DNA from: Exiguobacterium sp. BMC-KP
GTDB lineage: Bacteria > Bacillota > Bacilli > Exiguobacteriales > Exiguobacteriaceae
DNA length: 64,000 nt
Direction of reading: 5' to 3'
NCBI RefSeq assembly: GCF_001275385.1
Contig: NZ_LGIW01000015.1
Span: 930,001-994,000 of the forward strand
A model generated the notes under the pieces. It saw nothing but the letters and a program-made list of their open reading frames with translations. It ran no database searches and was not told the origin of the DNA. Of the stretch, positions 25,059-33,244 are shown in pieces. A program made the translations under genes and the position numbers. The first letter of the stretch is position 1. Every line of letters starts with the position of its first letter.

Positions 25059-25403
25059 TTACGTTTGCCACCACTGTTGTAGGTAACGTTGGATATACCA
25101 ACAAACGATAAAAAGACTTGTTGCACCGAGTATACTGTAAAAAATAGGAATACCTAAGCGGATCAATCCGTATAAAACGGCAAGTAATAAAAACGTCGCC
25201 GGTAATCCGAGCAACACACACTTTAAGAATGTACTTAGTTCTGCCCGTTCACTTCCTTGTTTAACGAGCCAGGCAAAGCTTATCAGACTGACGACGGGCA
25301 ATGCAGACAACACACCACCCAGTGACGGTGAACGCCGGGCGACTTCCGTGACGAGACCGATGATCAGTGCGCTCGACAGCACCTTAACGAGAAAAGCAGT
25401 CAT
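25059..25403 (-). CDS. DUF3147-family membrane protein
   Basis: About 114 residues with four membrane segments, beginning MTAFLVKVLSSALIIGLVTEVARRSPSLGGVLSALPVVSLIS. The run SPSLGGVLSALP is characteristic of the DUF3147 family. GGGAGG precedes the ATG at 25403, and the gene starts 20 bases inside the end of the MarR gene, so it is translationally coupled to it. Function unknown; a MarR partner suggests it is a regulated membrane component. Confidence 0.85.
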   Translation of the reverse strand: MTAFLVKVLSSALIIGLVTEVARRSPSLGGVLSALPVVSLISFAWLVKQGSERAELSTFLKCVLLGLPATFLLLAVLYGLIRLGIPIFYSILGATSLFIVCWYIQRYLQQWWQT

Positions 25404-25788
25404 CTGCCGCCTCCCGCAACAATCGAAACGCCTGTTCAATCGCCTGTTGGTCTGTTTTTGACATCGTAGCAAGGACTTGATTTAACCGCTCGGGATCGAG
25501 TTCTGTATGACGACGAACGATTGTATCCCCTATGTCTGTCAAACCAATCGTCACTTGGCGTTGGTCTTTTGGATTCCGTTTTTTTTCGATATAATCTAAT
25601 TTCTCCAACTTTTTGACATGCTCGGACGTCGTATTATGTGAGAGGCGAAATGCCTCGGCAATCTGCTTGATCGTCGGATTCACTGCAAATTGAATATATT
25701 GCAAAATACGCACACTTTGGTGAGATAGGTTTTCCTCGAATCGTGGATGTAGTTGATAATATATTTTTGCAAAATCAGCTGAAATCAT
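25384..25788 (-). CDS. MarR-family transcriptional regulator
   Basis: A 134-residue winged-helix repressor with the MarR core: VRILQYIQFAVNPTIKQIAEAFRLSHNTTSEHVKKLEKLDYIEKKRNPKDQRQVTIGLTDIGDTI, the wing residues NPKDQRQ being diagnostic. GGGGGAG precedes the ATG. The start lies 29 bases from a 25-bp perfect palindrome in the divergent intergenic region, which is probably its operator and would control both this operon (with the DUF3147 gene) and the lipoprotein gene. Confidence 0.92.
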   Translation of the reverse strand: MISADFAKIYYQLHPRFEENLSHQSVRILQYIQFAVNPTIKQIAEAFRLSHNTTSEHVKKLEKLDYIEKKRNPKDQRQVTIGLTDIGDTIVRRHTELDPERLNQVLATMSKTDQQAIEQAFRLLREAADDCFSR

Positions 25789-25816
25789 GATGCTCCCCCT
25801 TATATCGTATAAAACG

Positions 25817-25841
25817 AATATATCGTAAATTACGATATATT
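25817..25841. promoter_or_regulatory. 25-bp perfect palindrome, probable MarR operator
   Basis: Twelve-base arms AATATATCGTAA and TTACGATATATT around a single central A. It lies between the divergent MarR and lipoprotein genes. A second, imperfect copy (TATATCGT ... ACGAATATA, 25801-25822) overlaps its left edge. MarR proteins usually bind palindromes of about this size. Confidence 0.75.
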
Positions 25842-25863
25842 AATAGAGAAAGAGGTGTATTTC

Positions 25864-26220
25864 ATGAAAAAGATGTCAGCGACTATAGGATTAGTTGCGC
25901 TTTGTCTCAGCGGATGCTTAGCGGAGACGACGATGACAACGACGGACCTCATCGCGGCGGAAGCCATTAAACAAGCTCAAGACGTCATCCGCTTGAACGA
26001 TCGCGTGTATCGACTAGATCAGGTCGTAACCGTCTCCGATCTCTCCTTGACTCCTGGTCCACGTGTTCAAGAAATAGCATCCGAAAAGACGCTAAAGGAC
26101 GGCATGGCAACTCGTCTTAAGAGCGGTACGGTCATCTATCAAGAAAAAGATGATACGATGTTTTTATATGTGCAGCGAAACAAGAAGTGGTATCGCTATC
26201 AATCCATCCCTGAAGGATGA
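25864..26220 (+). CDS. Small lipoprotein divergent from MarR
   Basis: A 118-residue lipoprotein, MKKMSATIGLVALCLSGCLAE with lipobox LSGC. The mature part has two similar beta-rich sections (VIRLNDRVYRLDQVV and ...GTVIYQEKDDTMFLYVQRNKKWYRY), reminiscent of NisI/SpaI-like immunity lipoproteins, but that likeness is weak. GAAAGAGG precedes the ATG at 25864. The palindrome lies about 23 bases upstream of the start, so the MarR protein probably controls it. The following nucleotidyltransferase gene begins 12 bases later. Confidence 0.75.
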   Translation: MKKMSATIGLVALCLSGCLAETTMTTTDLIAAEAIKQAQDVIRLNDRVYRLDQVVTVSDLSLTPGPRVQEIASEKTLKDGMATRLKSGTVIYQEKDDTMFLYVQRNKKWYRYQSIPEG

Positions 26221-26232
26221 GGAGGAAGACAG

Positions 26233-27000
26233 ATGCAGTATCCAACGACATTGGGCACGAAAAATGGCTACATCCACAATCCAACTTCCGCTGAAGCGAT
26301 TCCTGTCCGTTATCGTGCCGTAATTCAGGACGTCGTCGCCTATGTACAAACCTTATCCGCGTTTCATGGCGTGTACTTGTATGGCAGCGTCGCCAAAGGA
26401 ACGGCGCGTCCCTTTGAATCCGACCTCGATTTTACACTGATTTTGACAGAACCGTTGACGGAAGAAGAACACATGCAGTTAGATGAACGGACAGAAGACT
26501 GGTTGAAGGACTATCCATTCGTCACCAAAATCGATTATGACATCGGTCTGCTTGGGGACGTCATACGGGATGACGAAGCACTTCGTTGGGGCGTCTGGTT
26601 GAAATCCGTCAACTTGTTTTTGGCAGGCGAAAATCTCCAAAGCCGATTTCCATCCCTTCGCCCGACACGTGCTCTTGGCTTCGCGTTAAACAGTGAAGTA
26701 TGTGAGCAGTTGAAAACGGATTTATTTCTCCTAGAAACCGGTCAGGTCGCTTTGCTTTATTCCGATTCGATCGTGAAACGGATTATTCGGAGCACCTATC
26801 ACCTCATCTTAGAAGAAGATCAAAGCTTCGTGCATGACCTAGAGACACTCCGTCCGCTCCTGCTTCATTATTTTCCTGACGAACCGCGCTTTTTGTCACT
26901 GTTCGCCGCTTACGATACACACCAAATCGTTTCGCTAGAGGATGTCCACTACTTTGTAGACTGGTTCGCGTCTCGGATGTCGGACGAATCAATCCTTTAA
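26233..27000 (+). CDS. Nucleotidyltransferase-domain protein (AadA/Ant-like)
   Basis: A 255-residue protein. Its N-terminal domain has the polymerase-beta-type active site GSVAKGTARPFESDLDFTLI (GS motif, then DxD) and a third acidic residue in KIDYDIGLL. The C-terminal half is helical, as in aminoglycoside adenylyltransferases and related DUF4111 proteins. Actual substrates cannot be deduced. GAGGAGGAA precedes the ATG. It follows the lipoprotein gene closely and may share its MarR-controlled promoter. The 3' end overlaps the convergent methyltransferase gene by 12 bases. Confidence 0.82.
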   Translation: MQYPTTLGTKNGYIHNPTSAEAIPVRYRAVIQDVVAYVQTLSAFHGVYLYGSVAKGTARPFESDLDFTLILTEPLTEEEHMQLDERTEDWLKDYPFVTKIDYDIGLLGDVIRDDEALRWGVWLKSVNLFLAGENLQSRFPSLRPTRALGFALNSEVCEQLKTDLFLLETGQVALLYSDSIVKRIIRSTYHLILEEDQSFVHDLETLRPLLLHYFPDEPRFLSLFAAYDTHQIVSLEDVHYFVDWFASRMSDESIL

Positions 27001-27699
27001 TTGAAACAGACCAGTCCACAGTCCAGCATGACCAAATAATGCCTCCGGATTGTCAACGGGTTTCATTTCCGTTAGTTCGATGACGTCAAATGCATCGAAT
27101 ATGGAGAGTAATCGCTCTTTCGTGTATCCGAGTCCACCTTGGAGACTATTTTCTTGATAGACCTCCCAGTCCGTCAACGTCGCCCCGCCAAGCGGACCGC
27201 CCGCAACAAAACACGTCAATCCGAAATATCCTCCGGGGCGCAACATCTCCTTCAGTCGCGTCACATAAGTCACACGTCGATGTGGCGCCATATGATGAAA
27301 ACAGCCGGAATCGTAAATGAAATCATATGTATTCTGTTCGGTCGTCTCTAGAAAATCTTGCTTTCGAAACGCAACGTGCGCTCCAGTCTGTTGCGCTTGT
27401 TCTGTTGCCCAGTCTAACGCGGTTGCTGAAAGATCCAGTCCCGTCACCGAGAAACCGTGTGTTGCGAGATAAATCGCATTTCGACCCGGTCCTGTTCCGA
27501 GATCTAATGCGTCACCAGGCGAGAGCCAGCCCTCTTCGACGTAGCGAACTAAGTTCTCATCCGGAATGTTCTTAAAAAACGGGACCGGTTTCGACCGATC
27601 TTCATAGAACTTGTCCCAAAACGGTTCTGGTTCACGCAATCGTGCGTCGAGCATCTTTAAAATATCCTCCATCGTATCAATCGTCTGTGTTTCTGTCAT
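26989..27699 (-). CDS. Class I SAM-dependent methyltransferase
   Basis: A 236-residue methyltransferase: motif I ALDLGTGPGRNAIYLATHG, post-I acidic residue GLDLS, motif II region YDFIYDSGCFHHM and motif III LRPGGYFGLTCF. The DSGCFHH stretch is shared with TehB-like and thiopurine-type methyltransferases. AGAGGGGGAA precedes the ATG, though the distance is long. Substrate unknown. It converges on the nucleotidyltransferase gene with overlapping 3' ends. Confidence 0.88.
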   Translation of the reverse strand: MTETQTIDTMEDILKMLDARLREPEPFWDKFYEDRSKPVPFFKNIPDENLVRYVEEGWLSPGDALDLGTGPGRNAIYLATHGFSVTGLDLSATALDWATEQAQQTGAHVAFRKQDFLETTEQNTYDFIYDSGCFHHMAPHRRVTYVTRLKEMLRPGGYFGLTCFVAGGPLGGATLTDWEVYQENSLQGGLGYTKERLLSIFDAFDVIELTEMKPVDNPEALFGHAGLWTGLFQLKD

Positions 27700-27882
27700 T
27701 GATCAATTCCCCCTCTTTTCTTCTATAATATTATATTCGTGTTTTAGCTCTGATTTTCCTGTATTTCCTGGATAAAAATGCGCTATTTTTCTTACCTTAC
27801 GATATTGTTAGTATGTTCTCGCAATCCCTCATGCTACACTAGCCTGTAATTGAAACAACCATTCAAAAGGGAGATATCTTGC

Positions 27883-28518
27883 ATGCGTCAACATCCGACT
27901 TCCACTTCCGCCTTAGCAACGGATGAGAAGATCATCCGCTTGATTCAAGGTCTTCATCAAATGCACCATTCACCTATGAAAGCTACCCATTATCAAAAGT
28001 TAGCAGCTCAACTTCCTTACCCTTCGCTTGAAGAAATCAACGCCAGATTCGGTTCGTGGGCACACCTATTAGAACGAGCCGGAATCGTCAAGGCTTCCCA
28101 TTTATCGACGAAAGAACGCATGACGTTGAACCGTCCGGCTGCGGTCAAGCGAACGAAGCGGTGGTCGATCGAAGAGAGCGTCGCCTTTTATGTCGCTCAA
28201 AAAGGAACGAACATGACGATTCGCTCCTACACGGAATTGCGAGATCTACACCCCGAGATGCTGAGTGCGAATACGATCATTCGTCGGTTCGGAACCTGGA
28301 AAAAGGCCTTGGCACACTTCGATCTCACCTCGAACGGCTTCTTCACCAATCAAGACTGCTTAGACGCTCTTCAACAAGCTGCAGCCACACATGGACCGCT
28401 TCTAACGAGTCAACAATATGCCAAGTGGGCGCGAGCGCACCAAGCACCTTCACTGACGTTGTTGATTGAGCGCTTCTCCAGTTGGCGCGAAGCTTTACGT
28501 CGTCTCGACATCGAATAA
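27883..28518 (+). CDS. Homing-endonuclease-associated repeat protein (HNH_repeat), no nuclease domain
   Basis: A 211-residue basic protein built from three copies of a ~65-residue unit. Each ends with a conserved Phe-Gly/Ser-Ser/Thr-Trp signature: PSLEEINARFGSWAHLLERAGI, SANTIIRRFGTWKKALAHFDL and PSLTLLIERFSSWREALRRLDI. This is the pattern of homing endonuclease-associated repeats (DNA-binding helix units). No HNH, GIY-YIG or LAGLIDADG motif is present. The ATG at 27883 is chosen (AAAAGGGAG 10 bases before). It stands alone with its own strong terminator. I infer a sequence-specific DNA-binding protein of unknown target. Confidence 0.78.
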   Translation: MRQHPTSTSALATDEKIIRLIQGLHQMHHSPMKATHYQKLAAQLPYPSLEEINARFGSWAHLLERAGIVKASHLSTKERMTLNRPAAVKRTKRWSIEESVAFYVAQKGTNMTIRSYTELRDLHPEMLSANTIIRRFGTWKKALAHFDLTSNGFFTNQDCLDALQQAAATHGPLLTSQQYAKWARAHQAPSLTLLIERFSSWREALRRLDIE

Positions 28519-28565
28519 AAAGGATCGTGCCCGCTGATTGATTCGACGGGACACGATCCTTTTTG
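28516..28565. terminator. Bidirectional terminator
   Basis: Stem AAAAGGATCGTG / CACGATCCTTTT with inner pairs CCCG/CGGG and A/T-runs on both sides, serving the repeat protein and the convergent lipoprotein gene. Confidence 0.88.
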
Positions 28566-28566
28566 A

Positions 28567-28977
28567 TTATTGTTTTGGCAATCGTAAGAGCTCATGATCC
28601 GCTCCTTTAGCACATTGGCGTAACGTATAGACCGACTGTTCCTTCTCAGTTGTCTTGACGAGTCTCTTACAGACTTCGTTTTTACGATCATCGTCTGTCG
28701 TACCGAATTGATCACGCGATGAATCAGACGTGTATTGATACGACTTGCCATCATACTTGACGTCATACAATACCGGGTCTCCTTCAGTCGTAAATGCCGT
28801 GATGCGGATCTGATCTGATTTGCCTTGCGTTGACTTCTTTAAAAAGGACTCGAATCGGTCGCTGTTCGTAACATCATTCTGGACGATGATGTCGCCATTC
28901 TCTTTCGCCTCTTCCATCGTATATTTTCCACAACCGGCTAAACAAAGCAGACATACTATAAGACCGAGCTTCCGCAT
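28567..28977 (-). CDS. DUF4362-like lipoprotein
   Basis: A 136-residue lipoprotein, MRKLGLIVCLLCLAGCGKYTMEEA with lipobox LAGC (Cys16). The stretch ENGDIIVQNDVTNSDRFESFLK and the later YDVKYDGKSYQYTSDSSRDQFG are typical of DUF4362 proteins. Two further cysteines (EVCKRL and LRQCAKG) could form a disulfide. The function of the family is unknown. It ends at the bidirectional terminator and lies 17 bases downstream of the AHSA1 gene, so it can be cotranscribed with the ArsR pair. Confidence 0.85.
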   Translation of the reverse strand: MRKLGLIVCLLCLAGCGKYTMEEAKENGDIIVQNDVTNSDRFESFLKKSTQGKSDQIRITAFTTEGDPVLYDVKYDGKSYQYTSDSSRDQFGTTDDDRKNEVCKRLVKTTEKEQSVYTLRQCAKGADHELLRLPKQ

Positions 28978-28994
28978 CCCTCACCGACTCCTTC

Positions 28995-29501
28995 TCAACG
29001 TTTCGTTAATAATCGTTCAAGGCGATACAGTTGCGACGTAAAGCCTTCCTTCATCCCCATACCGAGTACTTCTTGCACGGCTGCTTCTGTCTCATAGGTC
29101 GACTCGAAGACGATCAACGTCGTCTCCCCGTGGTCGAGGAATGTCGTGACATTCTCGCTTCCTGGCAAATGTTCAGAGATCGCTCCTGACGCGTCCGAGA
29201 AATAATCGGCATGACTATACGTGTTCGGAGCATGGATATGTCTGAAAATCGCTTTTCCCCACGACTCCATTCCGTAAAAGTCACCTTGCGCCGGATCAAC
29301 ACAGCGCATGCAATAATGCCATACACCACCCGGTTGGAACTCAAACGTCTTGATCATCGTCTCCCAGCCTTCCGGTCCCCACCACGCTTCGAGCTGCTCT
29401 TTTTCCGTGAATGCGGCAAAGACGCTATCTCGTGGCGCCTCGCACGTCCATTCCATTCGTAGCGTCTTTCCCTCAATCGAAGTCTTCAATTCCTTTTTCA
29501 T
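28995..29501 (-). CDS. AHSA1/SRPBCC-family protein paired with ArsR
   Basis: A 168-residue AHSA1 protein: LRMEWTCEAPRDSVFAAFTEKEQLEAWWGPEGWE, then FEFQPGGVWHYCMR and a final VLGMGMKEGFTSQLYRLERLL. This subtype (PF08327) is classically encoded behind an ArsR-type regulator, as here. Its start lies inside the 3' end of the ArsR gene (29-base overlap) with GGAGACGGG before it, so translation is coupled. The ligand in the helix-grip cavity is not known. Confidence 0.9.
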   Translation of the reverse strand: MKKELKTSIEGKTLRMEWTCEAPRDSVFAAFTEKEQLEAWWGPEGWETMIKTFEFQPGGVWHYCMRCVDPAQGDFYGMESWGKAIFRHIHAPNTYSHADYFSDASGAISEHLPGSENVTTFLDHGETTLIVFESTYETEAAVQEVLGMGMKEGFTSQLYRLERLLTKR

Positions 29502-29838
29502 TCGTCCCGTCTCCCTTCACGTTCGGCTGAATCTGCTTCAAATGTGCGTCTAGACGATGCATGCGGGCTTCCATTTGTACAAGCGAGTTGCTCCACATGA
29601 CGAGCTCTCGAAACGCTTCTGGGCGAAGGCTATACAAGCGACGATTCGCCTGCCGTTCGACAGTGATTAGTTCCGCGTCAAGCAACAGCTTCAAATGCTT
29701 CGAGGTTTGCGGTTGGCGTAAGTGTAGTTGTTCAGCTAACTCATTGACGGAGCGAGGACCGTTTCGTAACGCTTCAATGAGTTGGAGCCGTGTCGCGTCT
29801 CCGAGAGCTGAGAATCGTATTGGTATCCGATCATTCAT
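29473..29838 (-). CDS. ArsR-family transcriptional regulator
   Basis: A 121-residue winged helix: IRFSALGDATRLQLIEALRNGPRSVNELAEQLHLRQPQTSKHLKLLLDAELITVERQANRRLYSL. No cysteine pair for metal binding is present in helix 3 or elsewhere, so it is not an arsenic or metal sensor of the classical kind. GAGGTGAACGG precedes the ATG. It overlaps the AHSA1 gene. A TATATTCC/GGAATATT-like dyad (about 29862-29884) upstream may be its operator. Confidence 0.88.
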   Translation of the reverse strand: MNDRIPIRFSALGDATRLQLIEALRNGPRSVNELAEQLHLRQPQTSKHLKLLLDAELITVERQANRRLYSLRPEAFRELVMWSNSLVQMEARMHRLDAHLKQIQPNVKGDGTNEKGIEDFD

Positions 29839-29974
29839 ATCCGTTCACCTCTTTATTTTATATATTCCCAATTTAGAATATTCCAAACTAAGAATATAGA
29901 AAATGCAAAATGATTGTCAGATGCGTTCAAATGGCGTACGTTCTAAACAACCTGTATGAAAAGAGCGTGAACCA

Positions 29975-30829
29975 ATGAAGACCGAATGGATGGAAGCATT
30001 CCTCGTCACCGCGGAGACCGGTAGCCTGACGAAAGCAAGCGAAGTACTGCATATGACGCAACCGGCGTTAAGTAAACAAATCAAAAGTCTTGAGAGTGCA
30101 CTCGACGTCTCGTTGTTACACCGTTCGGCACATGGTGTCACGTTGACGACAGCTGGCGAAATCGTCTTTGAAGAGAGCCGTGAACTGCTTGACCGGATCG
30201 ATCAGATGAAACGACGGATCGGTACGATCAACGAACGGACGACCTTAACGCTCGGATCATGGCCAAGCGTCGCGATGACGTATCTCCCGCGTCACGTCTC
30301 GCGTCAAGCGACGGCTCCGGATCTCAAGTTGAAGACGGCGCATACGACGATCGATTTGATGCAAGGTCTTGAAGAACGCCGATACGATGCTGTCTTACTC
30401 GACGATCGTCACCATGTCCATCCGTATCATACGACGCATTTGTATACGGAGAACTTTTTACTTTACGTGCATCGAGACGATGAACGATTCACGAGTTGTA
30501 CGTCTGTAGCGTTTGATCAAATTCGAGATGCCTCTTTCTTATCGCTTCCGATTGATTGCGATTCGACGAACATCTTAAAGGACGCGTTCATCGAGCGAGG
30601 TGCTGTCTATCAATCAGAAAATGAGATGGAATTCGGATCAAGCGTCCTCGGTTTCATCCGTGCAGGACTTGGTATCGCTCTATTGCCGGAGATTTTCCAA
30701 GATGGACTGTCACCTGAAATCAAGACGTTACCGGTCGACGGGTTTGATGTCGTCCGCGAATTGTCACTCGTCTCACGAGACGCCTCCCATCATGCGATCC
30801 TGCTTGATTTACTCGGTCAGTCGCGCTGA
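29975..30829 (+). CDS. LysR-family transcriptional regulator
   Basis: A 284-residue LysR regulator. The N-terminal winged helix is MEAFLVTAETGSLTKASEVLHMTQPALSKQIKSLESALDVSLLHR, and an effector-binding domain follows from about residue 85. The target is normally a neighbouring operon; the divergent neighbour is the ArsR-AHSA1 pair. The ribosome binding site GAGCGTGA is weak. The 3' end overlaps the convergent two-helix membrane protein gene by 13 bases. Effector unknown. Confidence 0.9.
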   Translation: MKTEWMEAFLVTAETGSLTKASEVLHMTQPALSKQIKSLESALDVSLLHRSAHGVTLTTAGEIVFEESRELLDRIDQMKRRIGTINERTTLTLGSWPSVAMTYLPRHVSRQATAPDLKLKTAHTTIDLMQGLEERRYDAVLLDDRHHVHPYHTTHLYTENFLLYVHRDDERFTSCTSVAFDQIRDASFLSLPIDCDSTNILKDAFIERGAVYQSENEMEFGSSVLGFIRAGLGIALLPEIFQDGLSPEIKTLPVDGFDVVRELSLVSRDASHHAILLDLLGQSR

Positions 30830-31452
30830 AGGTGCACTTGTAGTTCATGTCTCAAATCATCGACCTGATCTTGTGAAATCGCCGAGTCCGGTGTCTCACC
30901 GTACCGGACAAGATGATAGATCGATGGATCGAGCGTGACATCAATCCGCTGTAACCATTCGCCGACCGTCTCTTCGGAGCGGCGGCGTTTTTGTCGTGTC
31001 AGTTGCCGATCGAACGTTTGCAACAGGCGACGAATTTCTGACTCTGATTCTTCACCGATAAACGTTTGTTTCATCGAACGCTTTGGAGTAAACAGCGGCG
31101 GTGGATCCATTAAATCGTCGGCTACGTTCTCTCGTTTCCGTCGCTTTCGCCATCGCTTCATGAAGTAACGTACACTGAAGAAGACGATCAGTAGTATGAC
31201 AAGACCGACAATGACGTAGAAGGTAGTAATACCTAAAGTATCCCCATCCTCCCCGCTGCTCTGTATCTCATTTTTCGGTTTTTTCTCTACTTTTGGTTTA
31301 ATGTTCGTTTCTTCACCATCGTTCGCCATAAAGCGCATTTCATAAGATGCCGGTTCATAAAAGAAATAACGGTAAACTTCCGTACCGACCAATTGAATCG
31401 CAGCAAGGCTTACGAGTGCTATACATAATGTCACAACTAACCCACGTTTCAT
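30817..31452 (-). CDS. Two-helix membrane protein, DUF4129-like tail
   Basis: About 211 residues. A first membrane segment at the N-terminus (about 4-22), an acidic/basic extracytoplasmic loop (DGEETNIKPKVEKKPKNEIQ), a second segment at about 77-99 (TTFYVIVGLVILLIVFFSVRYF), then a basic cytoplasmic tail. The tail has R(R/L)LL..FDRQLTRQKRRRSEETVGEWLQR, the helical look of DUF4129 domains found in transglutaminase-linked proteins. The ATG at 31452 is chosen (6 bases after AGGAGG); the upstream ATG precedes the ribosome binding site. Function unknown; it is monocistronic. Confidence 0.65.
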   Translation of the reverse strand: MKRGLVVTLCIALVSLAAIQLVGTEVYRYFFYEPASYEMRFMANDGEETNIKPKVEKKPKNEIQSSGEDGDTLGITTFYVIVGLVILLIVFFSVRYFMKRWRKRRKRENVADDLMDPPPLFTPKRSMKQTFIGEESESEIRRLLQTFDRQLTRQKRRRSEETVGEWLQRIDVTLDPSIYHLVRYGETPDSAISQDQVDDLRHELQVHLQRD

Positions 31453-31570
31453 CCTATCCCTCCTTTTCAATATTTTACCATCTCCATTCTACCTCGGAGT
31501 GATTTTTCTTTCTTTTCAGTCAATTTTTCATTAGAGTAAGTGGTGACTCTCATTAAAAGGACGTGACATC

Positions 31571-32338
31571 ATGTATCTTCCAAGTTTTTCGTTAACCGAT
31601 CAGACATTTCTCATCACAGGGGCTGGGCGAGGTATTGGACGGGCGCTCGCTATCGGGATGGCAGAAGCTGGTGCTGACATCATTCTCGTCGCCCGGACGG
31701 AACGAGATTTGAAGGAGACGGCACAAGAAATCGAACGCCTCGGTCGAACGGCTTACATACTCCCATGCGACATCACTGACCGGAAACAAGTCATCGAGAC
31801 GGTTGCTCGTGCTTATGAACAAGTGCCGCAGATTGACGGGCTCGTCAATAACGCCGGAATGAACATTCGCTCGAAGGCACTTGACGTAACGGAAGACGAG
31901 TGGGAAACGATTCATCAGACTAATCTGAAATCTGCCTTCTTCTTTGCTCAGGAAGTCGGGAAACGGATGCAAGAGACAGGTGGAAGTATTCTCAATATCG
32001 CCTCCGTCGCGGGCCACGTCGCCTTACGGACCGGTGTCGTATATGCGACGACGAAAGCGGCGATGATTCAGATGACGAAAGTGTTAGCCCTCGAGTGGGG
32101 ACCACAAAACATTCGTGTCAACGCAATCGGACCGTGGTATTTTAAAACACCGCTGACGGAACCCTTACTAAAAGATCCTACATATCTGCAGGAAATCGTT
32201 GACGTGACACCGCTCGGTCGGGTTGGTGAATTAGAAGAGCTCGTTGGTCCAGCTGTTTTCTTATCATCTGCCGCTGCCCGTTACGTGACCGGACAAACAC
32301 TTTATGTCGATGGCGGGATGACGATTAAGGGTTTTTAA
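31571..32338 (+). CDS. SDR-family oxidoreductase
   Basis: A 255-residue classical short-chain dehydrogenase: TGAGRGIGRAL (cofactor glycine motif), NNAGMN, active-site Ser in NIASVAG, YATTK (YxxxK) and the C-terminal YVTGQTLYVDGGM. The sequence style matches gluconate 5-dehydrogenase / 3-oxoacyl-ACP reductase-like members; substrate not determined. AAGGACGTGA precedes the ATG. It lies 62 bases before a second SDR gene with a hairpin in between. Confidence 0.92.
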   Translation: MYLPSFSLTDQTFLITGAGRGIGRALAIGMAEAGADIILVARTERDLKETAQEIERLGRTAYILPCDITDRKQVIETVARAYEQVPQIDGLVNNAGMNIRSKALDVTEDEWETIHQTNLKSAFFFAQEVGKRMQETGGSILNIASVAGHVALRTGVVYATTKAAMIQMTKVLALEWGPQNIRVNAIGPWYFKTPLTEPLLKDPTYLQEIVDVTPLGRVGELEELVGPAVFLSSAAARYVTGQTLYVDGGMTIKGF

Positions 32339-32341
32339 ATC

Positions 32342-32377
32342 AGAAGAAGACGGATGCTCACATGCCCATCCGTCTTC
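32342..32377 (+). terminator. Hairpin between two SDR genes
   Basis: Stem AGAAGACGGATG / CATCCGTCTTCT with a 10-base loop, followed by CGTATTTG with only three T. A weak or attenuating terminator. Confidence 0.55.
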
Positions 32378-32400
32378 TCGTATTTGAAAGGAGCTCCATC

Positions 32401-33207
32401 ATGCCTACTACACTCAAACAAATCGCACTTGTCGCAGGAGCCTCCCGTGGTGCCGGACGTGGAATCGCCTATGCTTTAGGTGACGTCGGGATGATCGTTT
32501 ACGTCACGGGACGGAGTACGGTCGAACAGACGACGGACAACCGAAGCGAGACGATCGAGGAGACGGCTGCTGGAGTCACGGCACGTGGCGGACTTGGTAT
32601 CTCAGTCGTATGTGACCACACGAATCAAACAGACATCGATCGTTTAGTTCAACAGATTCGACGTCAACATGGTCGAATCGACCTCCTCGTCAATTGTGTG
32701 TTTGGTGGTTCCGAAAGCCACTTGCCTTCCGGAACCGGTCGACGGTTTTGGGAGCGACCACCAGAACACTGGGACGCGATGATGTCCGCCGGACCAAAAG
32801 CATACGTGTGGACGATTCGCGCTGCAATGCCATTACTTCAACAGAGTCCAGCTGCGCTTATCGTCAATCTGACGTCATTCACTCCAGATCAAGTAGCCGG
32901 GAATCTCTATTATGATCTAGCAATGCAAACGATCAATCGAATGACGCACGTCATGGCAAGTGAGTTAGATCAAACGACTATCTCCGTCATCGCACTTTGT
33001 CCCGGTTTCATTCGGACGGAACGAGTCGTCGATGCCGGATTCGCGAGTGCTGCGACCGAATCGACTGCTTATATCGGACGAGCTGTTGCAGCGCTAATCG
33101 CAGATGACGACGTGAGCCGTTATTCTGGGCAAGCCGTCTTCGTTGCAGATCTCGCGAAGTTCTATCAATTTACGGATCAGGACGGGACGCAGCCACTATC
33201 GTTTTAA
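32401..33207 (+). CDS. SDR-family protein with altered catalytic lysine
   Basis: A 268-residue SDR: AGASRGAGRGIAYALGD (cofactor motif), VTGRST with Arg (suggesting NADP preference), DLLVNCVFGG in place of NNAG, active-site Ser in NLTSFTP, and CPGFIRTE. At the YxxxK position the sequence is YYDLAMQTINRM, so the tyrosine is present but the lysine is replaced, apparently by methionine. Relatives of the DHRS1-like type usually read YGVGK. GAAAGGAG precedes the ATG. It may have changed or lost activity, or the Lys role may be taken by another residue. Confidence 0.85.
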   Translation: MPTTLKQIALVAGASRGAGRGIAYALGDVGMIVYVTGRSTVEQTTDNRSETIEETAAGVTARGGLGISVVCDHTNQTDIDRLVQQIRRQHGRIDLLVNCVFGGSESHLPSGTGRRFWERPPEHWDAMMSAGPKAYVWTIRAAMPLLQQSPAALIVNLTSFTPDQVAGNLYYDLAMQTINRMTHVMASELDQTTISVIALCPGFIRTERVVDAGFASAATESTAYIGRAVAALIADDDVSRYSGQAVFVADLAKFYQFTDQDGTQPLSF

Positions 33208-33244
33208 TTGCTTTACTCGATGGATTCTACTAGTTTTCAAACAT

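Noticed and set aside
28567-31452. Defence-island or prophage signature among the small modules of the 19-31 kb region
   Set aside because: Nuclease, restriction, integrase or phage structural genes are all absent; the genes are ordinary regulators and enzymes.
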